Assembly (NCBI GenBank): GCA_030148775.1
Contig: JASBST010000104.1
Coordinates: 1-64,000, forward strand
Length of the DNA stretch: 64,000 nt
Direction of reading: 5' to 3'
Source: Thiogranum sp.
GTDB lineage: Bacteria > Pseudomonadota > Gammaproteobacteria > DSM-19610
Positions 1 to 8,383 of this stretch are shown one piece after another (positions within the stretch are counted from its first letter, which is position 1; each line of letters begins with the position of its first letter). The notes below the pieces were generated by a model. It was not told where the DNA came from. It did no database searches and was given only the letters and a program-made list of their open reading frames with translations. A program made the translations under genes and the position numbers.

Positions 1-482
1 ATACCCGGGTCGGCGAAACGGAACGCCGGCAGATTGGGGACGCTGCCGGTGAAGCGCAGGCGCGTGACCGACGGGCCGAAGGCCAAGTCCCAATTGCCCG
101 GGACGCCGACATCCACCCCCAGGGCGTTGATGGGGTCGACCACGGCATTGCCGAGCGTGAAGGTCGCTTCCACGCCGCCGTGGAAAGTATCGCCGATATT
201 CATCAGGATGCTGTTGGGGTTGTCGGCACGGATTTGTTTTACCAGCGTGGCGATTCGCGCCAGTCCGCCACGTTCCACGATCTCGCTTCCCGAGGCGGTG
301 GCGACCCGATCCAAGTGTGGCGTCAGGTGGGCGTGCAGGTCGTTATAATGAATGAAGCTGACAGTCCCGGCCGCCGCCGGCGTTTGATCTCCCGCGGATT
401 GGTCTGTCGAGCCGCCGCCGCAGCCGAGCAGCAGCAAGGTTGCCCCCCAGATTGTCACCTGAATCGTCTGACGTATTGCCAT
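1..482 (-). CDS. 5'-nucleotidase/SoxB-type metallophosphoesterase lipoprotein (partial)
   Basis: These are the first 160 codons; the rest lies beyond the window edge. The N-terminus is a lipoprotein signal with lipobox LLGC (Cys21), so the protein should be envelope-anchored. Metal-site motifs of the calcineurin-like fold follow in order: HYNDLHAHL (DxH type), MNIGDTFHGG (GD) and GNWDLAFG in the place where most relatives have GNHE/GNHD; a Trp here is known in SoxB-like members. The family hydrolyses nucleotides or related phosphoesters in the periplasm, but the substrate cannot be told from this half. The ATG at 482 is preceded by only a weak GGGG ribosome site. It diverges from opgG across a 487-base gap. 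Confidence 0.8.
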   Translation of the reverse strand, partial: MAIRQTIQVTIWGATLLLLGCGGGSTDQSAGDQTPAAAGTVSFIHYNDLHAHLTPHLDRVATASGSEIVERGGLARIATLVKQIRADNPNSILMNIGDTFHGGVEATFTLGNAVVDPINALGVDVGVPGNWDLAFGPSVTRLRFTGSVPNLPAFRFADPG

Positions 483-566
483 GGAAAAACCCCAGTTGTT
501 GTCGGCCCAAGGGCCTCGAGTCCTGTACCAGCGGCGCAGTTATAGCAGGACAGAGCGGCGCTGCCT

Positions 567-581
567 GTAACACTGTGTTTC
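567..581. promoter_or_regulatory. operator-like inverted repeat, copy 1
   Basis: GTAACA-CTG-TGTTTC is an imperfect inverted repeat with one mismatch between 6-base arms. It is closely related to the perfect repeat at 665-679, and both are preceded by CCT. It lies 85 bases upstream of the metallophosphoesterase start at 482, so it could serve that gene. Which regulator binds it is unknown. Confidence 0.4.
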
Positions 582-664
582 AAACTTGCGCGGGCTGGGC
601 GCAGGCAGATCGGACAACCCCTGGAATTCCGGCGCGAGTCCCCCGTCTACGGCGGTACAACCCT

Positions 665-679
665 GTAACACACTGTTAC
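665..679. promoter_or_regulatory. operator-like inverted repeat, copy 2
   Basis: GTAACA-CAC-TGTTAC is a perfect inverted repeat with 6-base arms and a 3-base spacer. It starts 98 bases after the related site at 567, inside the divergent gap between the metallophosphoesterase and opgG. The symmetric form fits a dimeric helix-turn-helix regulator, but no regulator gene is adjacent. Confidence 0.45.
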
Positions 680-969
680 CGCGACTGCTCGGGGCGGTCG
701 ACTCCTGGTCGCGACGCGCCAGCGGCGCCGGAAGAATACGGGTGGACGGGAACCTGTGGCGCCCTGGTTGTCCGTCGGTATCCCTGTTATGCCCGTCCGG
801 GTGGTTTCTCGGCTGCAAGCCCCGGACGCGTAAGAATGTAGGCGGCTGGGAAAGGTTGTGTGGGAAACCGCGGCTTGCCGCCCGGCGCTGCCGTACAGTG
901 TCATATGTATTTGTCTGCGGCGGGTCGGCCAGGCTAAATAGGAGGCTTCACCCGTTGACGAGGATCTCC

Positions 970-2562
970 ATGAACCGTTGGACTGTGCTCTCAGGTTTAT
1001 TCTTTATTGTTCTTAGTGTCGCTCAGCCGGCGACCGCCGATGGTGTCAAGACATTGGGAAAGGCTGAAGCCTTCGACTATGCCGGACTGAAGGGGATGGC
1101 GCGGGCGCTGGCCGCCGAGCCTTATGTGAGTCACGCAGGGGAATTGCCGCCGGCGCTGCGCGACCTCAGTTGGGATGAGTATCAACAGGTGGCCTTCGAG
1201 CACGACCAGGCGTTATGGAAGAATGATCCGCGCTCGCTGTTCAGGGCGGAGTTTTTCCACCTCGGGCTCAATTTCGACACGCCGGTGACACTCTATGAAC
1301 TTGTTGACGGCAAGGCGCGCGAAATCGCCTACAGTCCGAGTCTGTTCGACTACGGGAAATCTGGCATCAAAGCCGGGCGCCTGTCCGAGCGGCTGGGATT
1401 CGCCGGCTTTCGTTTCAACTTCCACACCGATTGGCAGCGCGACTTGCTGGCGTTTCTGGGGGCCAGCTATTTCCGCGCGGTGGGCGGCGAGATGCAGTAC
1501 GGCATGTCGGCGCGCGGCCTGGCGATCGATACCGCGTTGGATCGTCCCGAGGAGTTTCCGCGGTTTACCCGGTTCTGGTTGCAAAAGCCGCCGCCGGGCG
1601 GCGCCACGGCCATGGTGTACGCGCTGCTCGACTCGCCCAGCGCGACCGGCGCGTTTGCATTTGCGATCACACCGGGCCGCACGTTGACGATGCGTGTTGA
1701 TGCCGCCATCTATCCGCGCAAGGCGATAGAAAGACTCGGTATCGCGCCCCTGACCAGCATGTATATGGTCGGCGAGAACGATCGTCGCGCCCACTGGGAC
1801 TGGCGTCCTGAAATCCACGATTCCGACGGGCTGGCCATGCGCACCGGTGCCGGCGAATGGCTTTGGCGGCCACTGACCAATCCGCGGCAGCTGCAATTCA
1901 ACGCCTATGCCGACGCCGCTCCCAAGGGCTTCGGGTTGTTGCAGCGCGATCGTAATTTCGACCATTATCAGGATGACGGTGTTTTTTACGACAAACGGCC
2001 CAGCGTCTGGGTCGAACCGCTCAACGATTGGGGCGAGGGTAGCGTCCAGTTGGTCGAGATTCCCACCGAGGACGAGACTTTCGATAATATTGTCGCCTTC
2101 TGGAATCCGGCGGCAGACGTCGAGCCCGGGCAGGAGTTGTTATACAGCTACAATCTGTATTGGGGCAGCCGGCCCCCCTTTGATGCCGAGCTGGCCCGGG
2201 TGGTCGATACCTTTACCGGCCTGGGGGGCGTGGTCGGACAGAAGCGGAATTATTACAGCCGACGTTTCGTGGTCGACTTCAAAGGTGGGAAGCTGCCGAT
2301 GCTGGGCGCGAAAGCGGCCCTGGTCCCGGTGATCGACGCCTCGGCCGGCCGGATAGAAACGACTTCCGTGCGCCCGCTGGGCAGTGTCGGCGGGTATAGG
2401 GCGATTTTCGACCTGGTGCCGCCGGCCGGTGGCCCGGAGCCGATCAATCTGAAACTGTATCTTGAGCAGGACGGCCAACCGATGAGCGAGACCTGGATCT
2501 ACCAATGGACCCCGCCGCCCCAGAACGAACGGCAGCTGCACAACCCCGGACATCTGCAATAA
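970..2562 (+). CDS. opgG: periplasmic glucan biosynthesis protein OpgG/MdoG
   Basis: This 530-residue protein has the length and sequence character of the OpgG/OpgD family, needed for synthesis or branching of osmoregulated periplasmic glucans. A Sec signal peptide (MNRWTVLSGLFFIVLSVA, ending QPATA) leads into family motifs such as RGLAIDTA and FPRFTRFWLQKP. The ATG at 970 is chosen because the signal peptide begins there and GAGGAT lies about five bases upstream. The usual membrane glucosyltransferase partner OpgH is not adjacent; the next gene is a convergent histidine kinase that begins directly after the TAA. OpgG versus OpgD cannot be separated with certainty by eye. Confidence 0.88.
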   Translation: MNRWTVLSGLFFIVLSVAQPATADGVKTLGKAEAFDYAGLKGMARALAAEPYVSHAGELPPALRDLSWDEYQQVAFEHDQALWKNDPRSLFRAEFFHLGLNFDTPVTLYELVDGKAREIAYSPSLFDYGKSGIKAGRLSERLGFAGFRFNFHTDWQRDLLAFLGASYFRAVGGEMQYGMSARGLAIDTALDRPEEFPRFTRFWLQKPPPGGATAMVYALLDSPSATGAFAFAITPGRTLTMRVDAAIYPRKAIERLGIAPLTSMYMVGENDRRAHWDWRPEIHDSDGLAMRTGAGEWLWRPLTNPRQLQFNAYADAAPKGFGLLQRDRNFDHYQDDGVFYDKRPSVWVEPLNDWGEGSVQLVEIPTEDETFDNIVAFWNPAADVEPGQELLYSYNLYWGSRPPFDAELARVVDTFTGLGGVVGQKRNYYSRRFVVDFKGGKLPMLGAKAALVPVIDASAGRIETTSVRPLGSVGGYRAIFDLVPPAGGPEPINLKLYLEQDGQPMSETWIYQWTPPPQNERQLHNPGHLQ

Positions 2563-3765
2563 TCAGAATCGCCCCGGCGCCAGGGTAAAACAGAATTCGG
2601 CTCCCTGATCGCCGGTCGAACGGCCCCAGATTTTGCCTCCGTGGCGACGGATGACCCGCTGGACGGTGGCCAGGCCGATGCCGGTACCCGGATAGTCACT
2701 GGGATGATGCAGTCGCTGAAACGGGACGAACAGCTTGTCGGCGTAGTGTTCGTCAAAGCCCGCGCCGTTGTCCTGTATGAAATAGACCTGATCGCCCCGC
2801 TCTTCGCGGCAGCCGAAGCGGACCCGCGGCTGCGGACTATGCGCGGTGAACTTATAGGCGTTGCTCAAGAGGTTCTCCACCACGATGCGCAGCAGCCGGG
2901 CATCGCCCAGCGCGAGCATATTGGCTTGTATCTCCAATTCGACACGCGTCTCCTGATAGTCCTGCGCGATCCGTTCGGCCACCGAGGCAACCAAGGCACT
3001 GAGGTCCACGGCGGTGGTGTTGAAGTGTGAGCGTGTCACCCGCGAAAGCTCCAGCAGATCCTGGATGAGTTCTTCCATGCGCCGGCCGGAGGTCAAAATG
3101 CGCTGAATGTATTCCACGGACTGGGCGTCGAGTTGATCTTGCGCCTGGTCCAGCAGCGCGCGGCTGAATCCGTTAATGGCGCGTAACGGGGCCCGCAGAT
3201 CATGCGAAACGGAGTAGCAAAAGGATTCCAGCTCCTTGTTCACCAGTTCCAGTTGTTCGGTCCGCTGGGCGACACGTCGATCGAGTTCCTTGGCGTGTTG
3301 CAACGCCTCCTCGTGTAGATCGGCGATCTGCTGAGTGCGCGCCTCCACCAGTTGCTCGAGGCCCTGGCGTTGATTGATTAAGGCCAGATAATTGTGCAGA
3401 TTGGCGGTCACAACCGCGGGACTCAGGGGCTTGCGCAGGTAATCAACGCCGCCCGCGGCAAAACCGAGGTTTTCACTCTCCCAATCCTGATCATCGGTCA
3501 GGAAGATGATCGGGATCAACGCGGTGCGAGGGGTTCGTTTCAGTTCGCGACAGACTTCCAATCCGCTCATACCGGGCATGCGCCAGTCGAGCAGAATCAG
3601 ATTCGGAGAAGGATCGGACGCGGCCCGGCCTAACGCCTGTTCTCCCGAATGAGCCACGGCCACCCGGCAGAGAGGGCCGAGCAGTCCGGCAAGCTCGTCG
3701 GTGTAGCATCGCTCGTCGTCGACGACCAAAATGCTGGCTTCCAGGTAGTGCGCTGGTTTTTCCAT
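2563..3765 (-). CDS. response regulator receiver-histidine kinase hybrid
   Basis: This 400-residue cytoplasmic signalling protein begins with a receiver domain (about residues 10-125; acidic pair VVDDE, phospho-acceptor Asp60 in LILLDW, Lys in LRKPLSP). A coiled-coil linker follows (about 130-180), then a HisKA domain with H-box SVSHDLRAPL (His188) and a HATPase domain with N-box ENLLSNAYKF, DNGAGF and GTGIGLAT. There are no membrane segments, so it probably takes its input through the receiver or through protein contact, as phytochrome-like and bacteriophytochrome-associated kinases do. No cognate output regulator is adjacent. It ends against opgG with no gap and diverges from the metallophosphoesterase at 3931. 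Confidence 0.9.
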   Translation of the reverse strand: MEKPAHYLEASILVVDDERCYTDELAGLLGPLCRVAVAHSGEQALGRAASDPSPNLILLDWRMPGMSGLEVCRELKRTPRTALIPIIFLTDDQDWESENLGFAAGGVDYLRKPLSPAVVTANLHNYLALINQRQGLEQLVEARTQQIADLHEEALQHAKELDRRVAQRTEQLELVNKELESFCYSVSHDLRAPLRAINGFSRALLDQAQDQLDAQSVEYIQRILTSGRRMEELIQDLLELSRVTRSHFNTTAVDLSALVASVAERIAQDYQETRVELEIQANMLALGDARLLRIVVENLLSNAYKFTAHSPQPRVRFGCREERGDQVYFIQDNGAGFDEHYADKLFVPFQRLHHPSDYPGTGIGLATVQRVIRRHGGKIWGRSTGDQGAEFCFTLAPGRF

Positions 3766-3930
3766 GAAAGGGGCGCCCCTTGCGTGCCGTCGCCGACCAA
3801 TGATCGCAGTGAATCGCGAGGTTGGGCGTCAGTTTATGTGATAACGCGTGTCGGCAGAAGGTGGCGCGGGCTGAAGGCTGCGATGGGCGAGTGGATTTGG
3901 CGTCAGTTCCTATTATATGATCCGGCCTCC

Positions 3931-4869
3931 ATGAAGCCGGACATTGTCCAACGACTCGAACAACGGCTGGGCCGGCAATATGTCCGTCAGCGTCTGGCGC
4001 TCGAGGACGACCATCATTCGCGGCTGAAGGGTCGGAGGCTGGATTTTTTTCACCCCGAAGGCTGGTACTCCGTTCATACCTTGATACGTAACACCCTGAA
4101 AATCACGGGGCTCTACGCCCGCGGCCGGAAAAACGCCGCCTGTGTCGAACTGCGTCATAACCGCGTGTCCCTGTCCGGTCTGCCGCCGGCTTTCGAAGGA
4201 TTCACCCTGTTGCACATCAGCGACATGCACGTGGATATGAGCCACGAGGCGATGTCCTGTCTGATCGAACGTGTGCGGGATATTGACTACGACCTGTGCG
4301 TACTGACCGGCGATTACTGCGGCAACGATTTCGGTGCGCGGGACAGTGTGTTGCGCGAAATGGCCCGGGTGTGTCGGCATTTGCGTGGCCAGGTGTTCGG
4401 TGTTCTCGGCAATCATGATTCCCTGCGTCTGGTACCCGGTCTGGAGGATCTGGGTATCCGCATGCTGCTCAACGAATCGGTGGCGATCGAACGCCGGGGG
4501 GAACGGATTCATCTGGCGGGTATAGACGACGCGCATTATTTTCGCGTGCATAACCTCGCCAGGGCTTGCGCCGATGTCCCCGCCGAAGGCTGTGCGTTGC
4601 TGCTGTCGCACACGCCGGAGATCTACCGTCTGGCGGCCTGCGCCGGTTTCAAGCTGTTGCTGTGCGGTCATACTCACGGTGGGCAGGTCTGCCTGCCGGG
4701 CCGGCTGCCGATCACACTCGACGCGCGCGTGCCGCGTCACATGGGCGCGGGGGCGTGGAAATTTGCCGATCTGATTGGCTATACCTCGGTTGGCGCGGGC
4801 GCTTCGGTGGTGCCGGTACGTTTCAATTGCCCGCCGGAAATCACCCTGCACCGGCTGGGCGCGGCGTAG
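3931..4869 (+). CDS. metallophosphoesterase (YaeI-like)
   Basis: This 312-residue calcineurin-like phosphoesterase shows the motif series LLHISDMHVD (DxH), LTGDYCG (GD), GVLGNHDS (GNHD), LLSHTPE and LCGHTHGGQVCLPG (GHTHGG). The last pattern and the order of motifs are those of the YaeI/YkuE group, known as phosphodiesterases acting near membrane lipids. An N-terminal extension of about 85 residues lacks a signal peptide. The ATG at 3931 is preferred over in-frame ATG 3883 because a TATTAT -10-like element sits at 3911. It ends in TAG at the usual family C-terminus. Confidence 0.82.
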   Translation: MKPDIVQRLEQRLGRQYVRQRLALEDDHHSRLKGRRLDFFHPEGWYSVHTLIRNTLKITGLYARGRKNAACVELRHNRVSLSGLPPAFEGFTLLHISDMHVDMSHEAMSCLIERVRDIDYDLCVLTGDYCGNDFGARDSVLREMARVCRHLRGQVFGVLGNHDSLRLVPGLEDLGIRMLLNESVAIERRGERIHLAGIDDAHYFRVHNLARACADVPAEGCALLLSHTPEIYRLAACAGFKLLLCGHTHGGQVCLPGRLPITLDARVPRHMGAGAWKFADLIGYTSVGAGASVVPVRFNCPPEITLHRLGAA

Positions 4870-4873
4870 TCGA

Positions 4874-5356
4874 TCAATAAGGCCGTTTGCGGATACTGAG
4901 GCGGAAAAAAAGCGGCGACAGCAGCCGCTCGCTGACAAAAAAGGCCAGCACGATGAGCCCCAGATCGATAGGACCGAATCCGAGCAAGGGTTTGCAGGCG
5001 AGCGCGGGAAACAGGGATTCGGGAATCTGGTCGAGACCCGTCGCCTTGCTGCTGGACGGCAGACGTAGACGACGCTTGATGAAACTGGAGAACAGATCGC
5101 CGCTCATCGCGAACAGGCCGGTGAGCGCCCCGACCTGCCATTGCAGACCGATTGCCGGCGCCGCCAGCGTCGTCACCAGCACCGACAGAATGACGCCGCG
5201 CAGGGTTTTGGAGCGACCCAATAACGGCTGATGATCGAAAAAGCGCGCTCCCCCATCCAAGGGGCGGGAGAAACGCTGGCCTAAAATCAACCGGGCCAAT
5301 ACCGGGGTGGCGTTCGCCACCCCCACCAGCAGCACGAATTTGATAATCAGCATCAC
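4874..5356 (-). CDS. CDP-archaeol synthase (CarS)-like membrane protein
   Basis: This 160-residue, strongly hydrophobic protein resembles the CarS/DUF46 family, best known from archaea as CTP:archaetidate cytidylyltransferases and also present in many proteobacteria. Visible features are about four membrane segments, a FDHQPLLGRSKTLRG stretch and the polar segment MSGDLFSSFIKRRL, which matches the GD-x3-S-x-KR pattern of cytidylyltransferases. It probably handles a lipid phosphate at the inner membrane, but its bacterial substrate is not known to me. It lies 21 bases downstream of the HAD phosphatase on the same strand, suggesting one transcript. Confidence 0.7.
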   Translation of the reverse strand: MMLIIKFVLLVGVANATPVLARLILGQRFSRPLDGGARFFDHQPLLGRSKTLRGVILSVLVTTLAAPAIGLQWQVGALTGLFAMSGDLFSSFIKRRLRLPSSSKATGLDQIPESLFPALACKPLLGFGPIDLGLIVLAFFVSERLLSPLFFRLSIRKRPY

Positions 5357-5377
5357 GGTTGTGGCTGGCGGCCGGGA

Positions 5378-6175
5378 TCAGTTCTGTACATGCTCGCGCC
5401 ACCAGCGAGGCAGGTCGGCGAGGGAGTCGACAACGGCATCGGGCTTGATCCCACGCCGCAGATCGGACGGCTGGAACTTGCCGCTGCGTACCTGCATGGT
5501 TTTCAAGCCCGCCTGTCGGGCGCCGTCGATATCCGCGCAAATGTCGTCGCCGACCATCAAAAGCTCCGTCGGCCTCACGCCCAGCGCTTCGGCTCCGCTC
5601 AGGAAAAAAGTTTTTTCCGGCTTGCCGGTCACGATCGCCTGCCTGCCGGTGGCGTATTCCAGCGCGGCCACGAAGGGTCCGGTGTCCAGCCGCAGGCCGT
5701 CGGTGGCGCGCCAATAGCGTGTCATCCCCAGTGCCAGCAACGTCGGTGCGCCCGTTTGCATGAGTAATTCGAAAGCCAGATTCAGGCGCGCGAAATCCCA
5801 GGCCAAACCCAGGTCGCCGAGGACCACGCTGGCAACCGCCCTGCTTGTGTCACCGTCCCACACCGGTACAGCGGCGAATTCGGCCTCGGTTGCGCGGGGA
5901 ACGAACAGCGCCGCCGGCCCGCCGTCGGCGTGCTCGCTCAGCCACTGCGCTGCTACCACCGGCGGGGAGATGATCTGCGCGGGTGGCGTGTCGATACCGA
6001 ACGCGGAAAGTTTGTCGCACAGACTCTGGCGTGGACGCGAGCTGGTATTGGTCACGAACCGGTGCGCGATACCTTCCGAGCGCAGCCAGTCCAGGGCCTC
6101 CACGGCACCGGGGACCGCCTGCTCGCCGACATAAACGACGCCGTCCAAATCCAGCAGAACACCACCAAGTTTCAT
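5378..6175 (-). CDS. HAD-IIA family hydrolase (LHPP/NagD-like)
   Basis: This 265-residue HAD phosphatase has motif I LLDLDGVVYVG at residues 6-16, motif II FVTNTSS, motif III Lys in VTGKPEKTFF, and motif IV MVGDDICADIDGA. The long cap between motifs II and III is the class IIA type found in NagD and the eukaryotic LHPP phosphatase. The substrate is uncertain; family members remove phosphate from small molecules. It is followed on the same strand by the CarS-like membrane protein. Confidence 0.85.
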   Translation of the reverse strand: MKLGGVLLDLDGVVYVGEQAVPGAVEALDWLRSEGIAHRFVTNTSSRPRQSLCDKLSAFGIDTPPAQIISPPVVAAQWLSEHADGGPAALFVPRATEAEFAAVPVWDGDTSRAVASVVLGDLGLAWDFARLNLAFELLMQTGAPTLLALGMTRYWRATDGLRLDTGPFVAALEYATGRQAIVTGKPEKTFFLSGAEALGVRPTELLMVGDDICADIDGARQAGLKTMQVRSGKFQPSDLRRGIKPDAVVDSLADLPRWWREHVQN

Positions 6176-6523
6176 TCCCGGCTCCCGCGCACCGGCGCTT
6201 CGCCCCGGACCCAGCCTAAATAGGCTCGTAGGGGTTTGACAAGGCGGGGCGCCAAAAATGCCGCCGCAGGCGGAGAATAAATCCGCCGGTTGTTCCGTCT
6301 AGACTGAAGTGGAAAGACCGAATAAAAATAAAGACAGGAGGTTAATAAAGCTATTTATATTGCTGAATATATTGGTTTTTATTATTGTTTTTTCGGTCAT
6401 TTCAACGGCCGATAAAACATCCCGCCTAGAGCCGGTCAATGGCGGGCCCGACAGCGTTAATACGTTCTTGCGCGACAGCGGTGGCACCTGATTCGCCATG
6501 GCGGTGATGCAGGTCTTCTGTCG
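6176..6523. other. AT-richer intergenic island
   Basis: This 348-base gap is noticeably AT-richer between about 6310 and 6420 than the surrounding genes. It contains the possible small membrane ORF at 6309-6491, an AGGAGG at 6338 and a short GCCGCC/GGCGG inverted repeat near 6260 that lacks a T-run. No other gene is supported. Confidence 0.5.
6309..6491 (+). CDS. possible small single-pass membrane protein
   Basis: A 60-codon frame starts at GTG 6309. It has a basic, charged N-terminus (MERPNKNKDRRLIK) followed by one strongly hydrophobic segment (LFILLNILVFIIVFSVIS) and a short polar tail. That layout is typical of small inner-membrane proteins, with the charged end inside. The ribosome site for GTG is weak, although an AGGAGG occurs inside the frame. 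I recognise no family. An opposite-strand frame covers the same bases, so coding is plausible but not proved. Confidence 0.3.
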   Translation: MERPNKNKDRRLIKLFILLNILVFIIVFSVISTADKTSRLEPVNGGPDSVNTFLRDSGGT

Positions 6524-7699
6524 CTATTTGGCCTTGGAGAAATAGCGGATCCGACTGCCTTTGCCCTGTTGGATTTCGATCCAGGCGACGTGCAGGGCGC
6601 CATTGGGGCTGTAAGCGATTACCGGACTGTGGACTTCTTCGGCGTCGTCGGACAAGTTGGTGTTGGCACCCCAGGTCATGCCACTGAGTTTCGCCGACCA
6701 GATGCAGTTCATGTCTTCGCGCGCATCCATCCAGACAGCCATCACCCGGTCGTGGCCATCGGAGGCGACCGCCGGCGTCCACTGCGGCACCACCGCGCCC
6801 CACTCGTCGATGATGTCATAGTTGTCACCCCAACTGATGCCGCCATCGTTGCTGAACGCGGAGTAGACCTTGTAGCCGGCCCGGCTGGCACGTTTGTCCA
6901 GCCATACCGCCACCAGGCGCTGGTGCTCGCCCACGGCCAGGGTGTTGCGTACCGCCGACGAACCGCTTCCCCATTCGTAGGACTTCTTGATCAGCTCGTT
7001 GATCTGCGTCTGCGTGTCCAGTTGCTGCAGGCTCTTGCCGGAGGTGGCATAGAGCAGATTGGTGCCGGAGCTGCGATCGTGCCAGGTGATGACCACCCTG
7101 CCCTTGGCATAGGCCGCGCCGGGATTGGTCTGGAAACGGTAGGTGTCGCTCGCTGCCACCGCAACCGGCGTCTGCGTCGTCAACCGGTCTTTTTCGGTCT
7201 GTACGACCGTTGCACTGACGGCGTAGCCATTGCCCTTGCGGGCGCTCCACGCCAGCAGCGCGCTGTCTGTCTGACAGCCAATGCTCAATTCATTGATCGA
7301 CCCGCTCACAACGGTAACGACGGGGAGTTCCTGCCCCCCGGTAAACGCGGTGGCGCGGATGCTGTCCTGCTCTATCCAGGCGGTATAGAAATGGCTGCCA
7401 CAGCGCGCGATCACCGGGTTGAACGCGTCATTTTCGCCGAGCACTATCGGCGTGCCAAAAGGTTGATCGCCCGCCAGCGGCCGAAATGCTAGATGGCTGG
7501 CCGTGTGACCGCCCCGGGTCTCTTCCCAGACCAGGGCCACGCGTTGATCGTCGGCCGCCATGTTCTTGCGTCCGGAGGATTCGATCTGAAAGAAATCGGC
7601 GGTATTGTCGGTGGCCGCCACTGTGAACTGGTTGGAATCGGCCGCAGCGCCCGCCGCCGTGAGCGCACAGCAGAGCAACAACAAAACTCTGGAGATCAT
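6524..7699 (-). CDS. secreted BNR-repeat (sialidase-like beta-propeller) protein
   Basis: This 391-residue exported protein has a signal peptide ending near AAGAAADS. At least one clear BNR/Asp-box occurs (SNDGGISWGD), among repeated blades with the pattern VAVWLDKRASRAGYKV, VMAVWMDAREDMN and LHVAWIEIQQG. The blade pattern indicates a six-bladed propeller of sialidase-like shape, but I do not see the full arginine triad that would mark a true sialidase, so a carbohydrate-binding or scaffold role is equally likely. It overlaps the upstream thioredoxin gene by ATGA and is probably translated with it. The stop is TAG. Confidence 0.75.
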   Translation of the reverse strand: MISRVLLLLCCALTAAGAAADSNQFTVAATDNTADFFQIESSGRKNMAADDQRVALVWEETRGGHTASHLAFRPLAGDQPFGTPIVLGENDAFNPVIARCGSHFYTAWIEQDSIRATAFTGGQELPVVTVVSGSINELSIGCQTDSALLAWSARKGNGYAVSATVVQTEKDRLTTQTPVAVAASDTYRFQTNPGAAYAKGRVVITWHDRSSGTNLLYATSGKSLQQLDTQTQINELIKKSYEWGSGSSAVRNTLAVGEHQRLVAVWLDKRASRAGYKVYSAFSNDGGISWGDNYDIIDEWGAVVPQWTPAVASDGHDRVMAVWMDAREDMNCIWSAKLSGMTWGANTNLSDDAEEVHSPVIAYSPNGALHVAWIEIQQGKGSRIRYFSKAK

Positions 7700-8205
7700 T
7701 GTGCGCTTGGAGAGGGATTATCTGCGCGGGCGTACTGACCTTCCTGGACATAGTGGTCCATTTCCAGCAATTTGGCGGGGTCCTGATAGCCGTATGCCTT
7801 GAGAATCTGTTTGCCATCGGGCTGCAGGAAGAAAAATACCGGCGTGCCCAAGGTGTTCATGCGTTCGCCGAGCTGCATTTCAGTGATTCGTTCGCCAGTG
7901 GGAAGGGTCAGTCGGTCCATGCTTTCGGAATTGACATACACCAGCACATAGTGCTGCGAATAGGCGGCTTTCACCTGCGGGTCGGCGAAGCCGACTTTAT
8001 TCGTCTTGTCGCAGTAGCCGCAGCCGTACCGACCAAAATACACGAAGATCGGACGCTGCTCCTTCTGCGCCAGCCGCAAACCGTCATCGTAGCGCACGAA
8101 TTGGTAGCCCGGCGGTGGCTCCGCATGGCTGACACCGAACGGCAGGCTCAGAGCCAGGCAGCAGGCCAAGGCAAGCCACAACTTAGGGGCGGCGCTGTTG
8201 TCCAT
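7696..8205 (-). CDS. exported thioredoxin-fold protein (SoxW-like)
   Basis: This 169-residue periplasmic protein has a signal peptide (ends near GVSHA) and a thioredoxin fold with active site YGCGYCDKTNK. The later LGTPVFFFLQPDGK carries the cis-Pro. The sequence resembles SoxW and related periplasmic reductases that keep partner cysteines reduced. It is the first gene of a two-gene operon with the propeller protein, overlapping it by four bases. The ATG at 8205 has a strong GGAGG five bases upstream and a promoter at 8230-8258. Confidence 0.85.
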   Translation of the reverse strand: MDNSAAPKLWLALACCLALSLPFGVSHAEPPPGYQFVRYDDGLRLAQKEQRPIFVYFGRYGCGYCDKTNKVGFADPQVKAAYSQHYVLVYVNSESMDRLTLPTGERITEMQLGERMNTLGTPVFFFLQPDGKQILKAYGYQDPAKLLEMDHYVQEGQYARADNPSPSAQ

Positions 8206-8229
8206 TCCATCCTCCGGAAGACATTTCTG

Positions 8230-8258
8230 ACTATCTGGCTACTTTATCAACCCGTAAA
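8230..8258 (-). promoter_or_regulatory. sigma70-type promoter of the thioredoxin/propeller operon
   Basis: On the reverse strand TTTACG (8258-8253) and GATAGT (8235-8230) are separated by 17 bases. This places the start point near 8223, about 18 bases before the start codon at 8205. Similarity to the sigma70 consensus is good but not perfect. Confidence 0.5.
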
Positions 8259-8383
8259 CCTTTTTTAAATAGTTAATTACCGTCGATGCATCATCCCGCG
8301 GGTGGTTATTTCCAGCGCCATACCCGTCTTTCGGCGCGGGGGCGGGGTAGCAGCCCTCACCGGCTTTGGCTGTCCGAGCCGTT

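Larger units (their letters stand above)
483..969. other. divergent intergenic region between metallophosphoesterase and opgG
   Basis: This 487-base region holds the two related inverted repeats at 567-581 and 665-679. A weak forward promoter candidate is TTGTCT at about 912 with a TAAATA-like -10 near 936. The opgG frame stays open upstream to about 586, but that stretch has no family similarity that I recognise and the opgG signal peptide starts cleanly at 970, so I read it as non-coding. Confidence 0.5.

Noticed and set aside
586-969. N-terminal extension of opgG by 128 codons
   Set aside because: The sequence looks like translated intergenic DNA, and a signal peptide with a ribosome site begins at 970.
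6255-6300. GCCGCC/GGCGG hairpin as a terminator
   Set aside because: No T-run follows the stem on either strand.
6299-6499. Reverse 66-codon frame opposite the small membrane ORF
   Set aside because: Hydrophobic part is less regular and the charged layout is poorer than on the forward strand; kept only as an alternative.
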